5,786 nucleotides of DNA from JBAZDC01 sp041654595 (lineage in GTDB: Bacteria; Pseudomonadota; Gammaproteobacteria; Burkholderiales; Burkholderiaceae_B): the NCBI GenBank assembly GCA_964551305.1, contig CAZKBT010000104.1, forward strand, positions 1-5,786, written 5' to 3'. Position numbers and translations under genes: made by a program. Positions 5,245 through 5,786 of the stretch are shown here, one piece after another (positions within the stretch are counted from its first letter, which is position 1; each line of letters begins with the position of its first letter). The notes beneath the pieces were generated by a model. That model searched no databases. It was not told the origin of the DNA and saw only the letters and a program-made list of their open reading frames with translations.

Positions 5245-5478
5245 ATGTCGAAAGCCTCTATTGCCACCCCCTCGCGCCTGAGCGACGACCTGGAGCGCGA
5301 ATTGCTCCGCCGTTCAGCCAATGAAAGCGAGTCGCTCTCGCTGGTCGCCACGTTCAAAGCCATAGGCCGCGGCTTGGGCGATGCCTTTGCCGCATTCTCC
5401 AGCTATATGATCAGCTTGGCGGACGTCTTGAACGAAGCTCGCGCAAAAGACCCAAGGTCCGCTTCGAACCTTTGGTAA
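5245..5478 (+). CDS. Small protein of unknown function (77 aa)
   Basis: I do not recognise this protein. It has a clear promoter and an AGG 8 bases before the ATG. Residues 10-32 are polar and charged, probably helical (RLSDDLERELLRRSANESES). Residues 33-62 are an amphipathic to hydrophobic stretch (VATFKAIGRGLGDAFAAFSS, then YMISLADVL) with a Gly-x-Gly-x-Gly-like turn (GRGLG, 41-45). The stretch is weak for a true transmembrane helix because it contains Lys38, Arg42 and Asp46, so peripheral membrane contact or helix packing is more likely. The tail (63-77) is charged and ends SNLW. There is no signal peptide, no Cys and no DNA-binding motif. The strong palindromic control region suggests it is normally repressed and induced by a specific signal. 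Low-complexity or chance origin is unlikely given promoter, ribosome site and helical pattern. It converges on the helicase gene. Confidence 0.75.
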   Translation: MSKASIATPSRLSDDLERELLRRSANESESLSLVATFKAIGRGLGDAFAAFSSYMISLADVLNEARAKDPRSASNLW

Positions 5479-5496
5479 ACAGCGCATCAGGATAAT

Positions 5497-5520
5497 GCCG
5501 CCGGCGTCGATGCCGACGGC
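5497..5520. terminator. Stem-loop between convergent genes, possible terminator
   Basis: GCCG-C-CGGC-G pairs with T-GCCG-A-CGGC around TCGA, with one C/A mismatch and one G/T pair. It lies 18 bases after the stop of the 77-aa gene and about 46 bases beyond the helicase stop on the other strand. There is no T-tract on either side, so intrinsic termination is uncertain. Confidence 0.35.
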
Positions 5521-5566
5521 GTGTCCTGAACGGCAGTATTCTGTCTCCACCCCTGCGGGCGATGGC

Positions 5567-5786
5567 TCACCCTTTATTAAGCAGGGCCTTGAGCATTCCC
5601 AGGCGGTCTTTCGGGCTTAATGCCGCCGTAGCCGGGTCCTGCGTCACCCCAGGCTGTTCCAACCCCATCTCTTCGATGAACCGCGAACGCTCGCGCACCT
5701 GATCTTCGCGCGCGCGCCGACGGCGCTTGCACCACGTCAAATGCAAGGTGCGCTGGGCGCGGGTAATGCCCACCTACGTCAATCGA
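5567..5786 (-). CDS. rep: C-terminal fragment of an ATP-dependent DNA helicase, Rep/UvrD family, with an in-frame TAG near the window edge
   Basis: The minus-strand frame ends in ALLNKG-TGA (stop 5569-5567) and carries VGITRAQRTLHL, the superfamily 1 motif VI core whose Arg contacts the ATP gamma-phosphate. The downstream basic stretch (CKRRRRARED) and SRFIEEM match the end of Rep more than UvrD or PcrA. Rep is a 3'-to-5' helicase that helps forks pass bound proteins. The codon just before VGITRA is TAG (5776-5774), where the family has Tyr (YVGITRA). The codons beyond it still read R-L-T, as expected for RRL-x-YVGITR. One base change, TAC to TAG, explains this, either as a real nonsense mutation or as an error at the sequence end. 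A GTG at 5773 could start a 68-residue remnant, but that would have no helicase function. The N-terminus lies outside the window. Confidence 0.8.

Noticed and set aside
1..5786. CRISPR array, insertion sequence or transposase.
   Set aside because: No spaced direct repeats, no transposase-like frame and no terminal repeat pair with target duplication were seen.

Overview
The window looks like a chromosomal piece from a GC-rich betaproteobacterium, most likely order Burkholderiales and perhaps Alcaligenaceae (Bordetella/Achromobacter relatives). The reasons are a membrane-anchored diheme cytochrome c5, a two-part 3-hydroxyacyl-CoA dehydrogenase of the kind common in that order, and strong G/C bias at third codon positions. 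The family-level placement is inference. Both ends of the window cut through genes.

Left part (1-1049): the C-terminus of a protein resembling the P domain of a subtilisin-like protease is followed 32 bases later by a complete 152-residue secreted protein. Order, spacing, size and predicted fold recall the Aeromonas sobria ASP protease and its separately encoded chaperone ORF2. This is the most interesting system here. The segment has lower GC (about 52-54% counted over 1-180) than the rest (about 70% in sampled gene interiors). It abuts the 3' end of a tRNA-Arg(CCG) gene, which fits horizontal acquisition. A gene-poor stretch (725-1049) holds two stem-loops, one with a T7 tail.

Middle part (1050-4172): tRNA-Arg(CCG) on the minus strand and a diheme cytochrome c5-like gene on the plus strand diverge from a shared 263-base region, and each has a recognisable promoter element. 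The cytochrome gene converges with a minus-strand 3-hydroxyacyl-CoA dehydrogenase gene. Between them lies a 58-base inverted repeat with perfect 20-bp arms, probably a bidirectional terminator.

Right part (4173-5786): a nitronate monooxygenase-like flavoenzyme gene diverges from the dehydrogenase gene. Next is a 77-residue protein of unknown function, whose promoter is framed by two 11-bp palindromic arms (AGGGTAAACCC / GGGTTTACCCT). The window ends in the C-terminus of a Rep/UvrD helicase on the minus strand. An in-frame TAG replaces the conserved tyrosine of its motif VI, 10 bases from the window edge.

Functionally the window is a mosaic: a protease/chaperone secretion pair, respiratory electron transfer, acyl-CoA beta-oxidation, nitronate detoxification, a small tightly controlled gene and DNA unwinding. 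Only the first pair looks like one multi-gene system.
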